Below, in pieces: positions 14,798-15,433 of a DNA stretch of 15,433 bases (positions are counted from its first letter, which is position 1; each line of letters begins with the position of its first letter). This stretch comes from Bacteroidota bacterium (GTDB lineage Bacteria; Bacteroidota; Bacteroidia; Bacteroidales; Marinifilaceae). The notes under the pieces were generated by a model. That model ran no database searches. It had not been told where the DNA came from and was given only the letters and a program-made list of their open reading frames with translations. Location: contig JAEXFF010000336.1 in assembly GCA_023400335.1 (NCBI GenBank), positions 1 to 15,433 on the forward strand, given 5' to 3'. The position numbers were made by a program, and so were the translations under genes.

Positions 14798-15433
14798 ATG
14801 TTGAAAGAGGGGGGTACATTTTATGTAAATATACATACTCATCTCCGGGAAGGGGAAATCTATATACTGGATATAAGTGACGGAAAAGACAGCAGGGAAG
14901 GAGAATGGTGTTCCTGGGGGATTCATCCTTTATACATTCGGGGGGAAAAGCAGATTGGACAGCTGGAAGTTATGGCCCGTGAAGGAAAGATTGTTGCCAT
15001 CGGAGAAGCCGGTTTGGACCGGAACTCAGAGACTGCTATGCCGTTTCAGCTGGCCTTGCTGGAACAGGAGGTATTGCTCTCGGAAAAATACCATCTGCCG
15101 CTCATTATCCATTGCGTAAGGGCTTATCCCGAATTATTGGCTTTGTATAAAAAATGTCGTCCCCGTCAAGCGTGGATTATTCATGGATATAATAATAACA
15201 GACAAATTCTGGAACAACTTCTGGAACACGGATTTTATATTTCCGTAGGGAAGAAAGTATTTATCGGGCAGTCGAATATTTCCCGCTATCTTTCGTTTAT
15301 TCCTTTAAACCGGCTTTTTCTGGAAACAGACGATTCGGATTTTCCGCTGGAAAGCGTATATACGGAGACAGCGCGGATCCTAGGTCTGCCGTTAGAGGTA
15401 TTAAAGGAAAGAGTATATGGAAATTTTCAGAAA
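14798..15433 (+). CDS. TatD-family metal-dependent hydrolase (3' end outside the window)
   Basis: The ATG is one base past the cyuA stop, and 212 codons are open to the window end. All metal-site residues of TatD-type amidohydrolase-fold nucleases are visible: His13-x-His15 (NIHTH), Glu70 (IGEAGLD, 68-74), His105 (LIIHC), His129 (IIHGY) and Asp178 (LETDD). GIHP (41-44) is also typical. The closing YGNFQK matches the conserved end of the family (N-F), so only a few residues are probably missing. At about 215 residues it is shorter than E. coli TatD (about 260), as is common for Bacteroidales versions. TatD proteins are Mg2+-dependent DNases, but this shorter group is mostly uncharacterised. 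It is cytoplasmic, with no signal peptide. Confidence 0.9.
   Translation, partial: MLKEGGTFYVNIHTHLREGEIYILDISDGKDSREGEWCSWGIHPLYIRGEKQIGQLEVMAREGKIVAIGEAGLDRNSETAMPFQLALLEQEVLLSEKYHLPLIIHCVRAYPELLALYKKCRPRQAWIIHGYNNNRQILEQLLEHGFYISVGKKVFIGQSNISRYLSFIPLNRLFLETDDSDFPLESVYTETARILGLPLEVLKERVYGNFQK

Overview
The window reads as chromosome of a Bacteroidales gut-type bacterium. It carries a SusC/SusD outer-membrane pair with the family's plug signatures, an S-type lipoprotein sulfatase, a GSCFA-domain protein and a SPOR-domain protein. Several gene starts are preceded by boxes matching the Bacteroidetes sigma-ABfr promoter (TTTG or TTG, about 19 bp, TAnnTTTG). Moderate GC and AT-rich gene gaps fit this. 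A family such as Odoribacteraceae is possible, but that is only a guess. I see no tRNA, rRNA, CRISPR array, transposase or phage gene.

Layout. 1-297 (-): N-terminal half of an MntP-type manganese exporter, cut by the window edge. 592-2082 (+): a lone S1-family sulfatase lipoprotein followed by a hairpin terminator. 2175-3167 (+): a GSCFA-domain SGNH-like hydrolase whose 3' end overlaps, on the opposite strand, the end of a secreted SPOR-domain protein (3104-3661, -). 3662-4524: a long AT-rich non-coding region. 4525-11608 (+): a tight three-gene unit made of a membrane histidine kinase with a periplasmic binding-protein-like sensor, a SusC TonB-dependent transporter 3 nt later, and a SusD lipoprotein 10 nt after that. 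11702-11732: a perfect hairpin between convergent genes. 11833-13110 (-): a secreted histidine acid phosphatase of the MINPP/phytase-like group. 13504-14796 (+): a CyuA/UPF0597 Fe-S cysteine desulfidase. 14798-15433 (+): a TatD-family metal-dependent hydrolase one nucleotide downstream, running off the window.

How the genes may work together. The kinase-SusC-SusD unit is the most distinctive part. The sensor is encoded first in the same transcript as the importer it probably reports on, yet the window holds no response regulator, no anti-sigma/sigma pair and no glycan-degrading enzyme in that unit. It therefore looks like an orphan or minimal uptake locus whose substrate cannot be read from its enzymes. 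The sulfatase 2.4 kb upstream might supply substrate, but two unrelated genes and a terminator separate them, so this link is weak. The remaining genes (manganese export, GSCFA, SPOR, phosphatase, cysteine desulfidase, TatD) look like ordinary core or accessory functions of the order.
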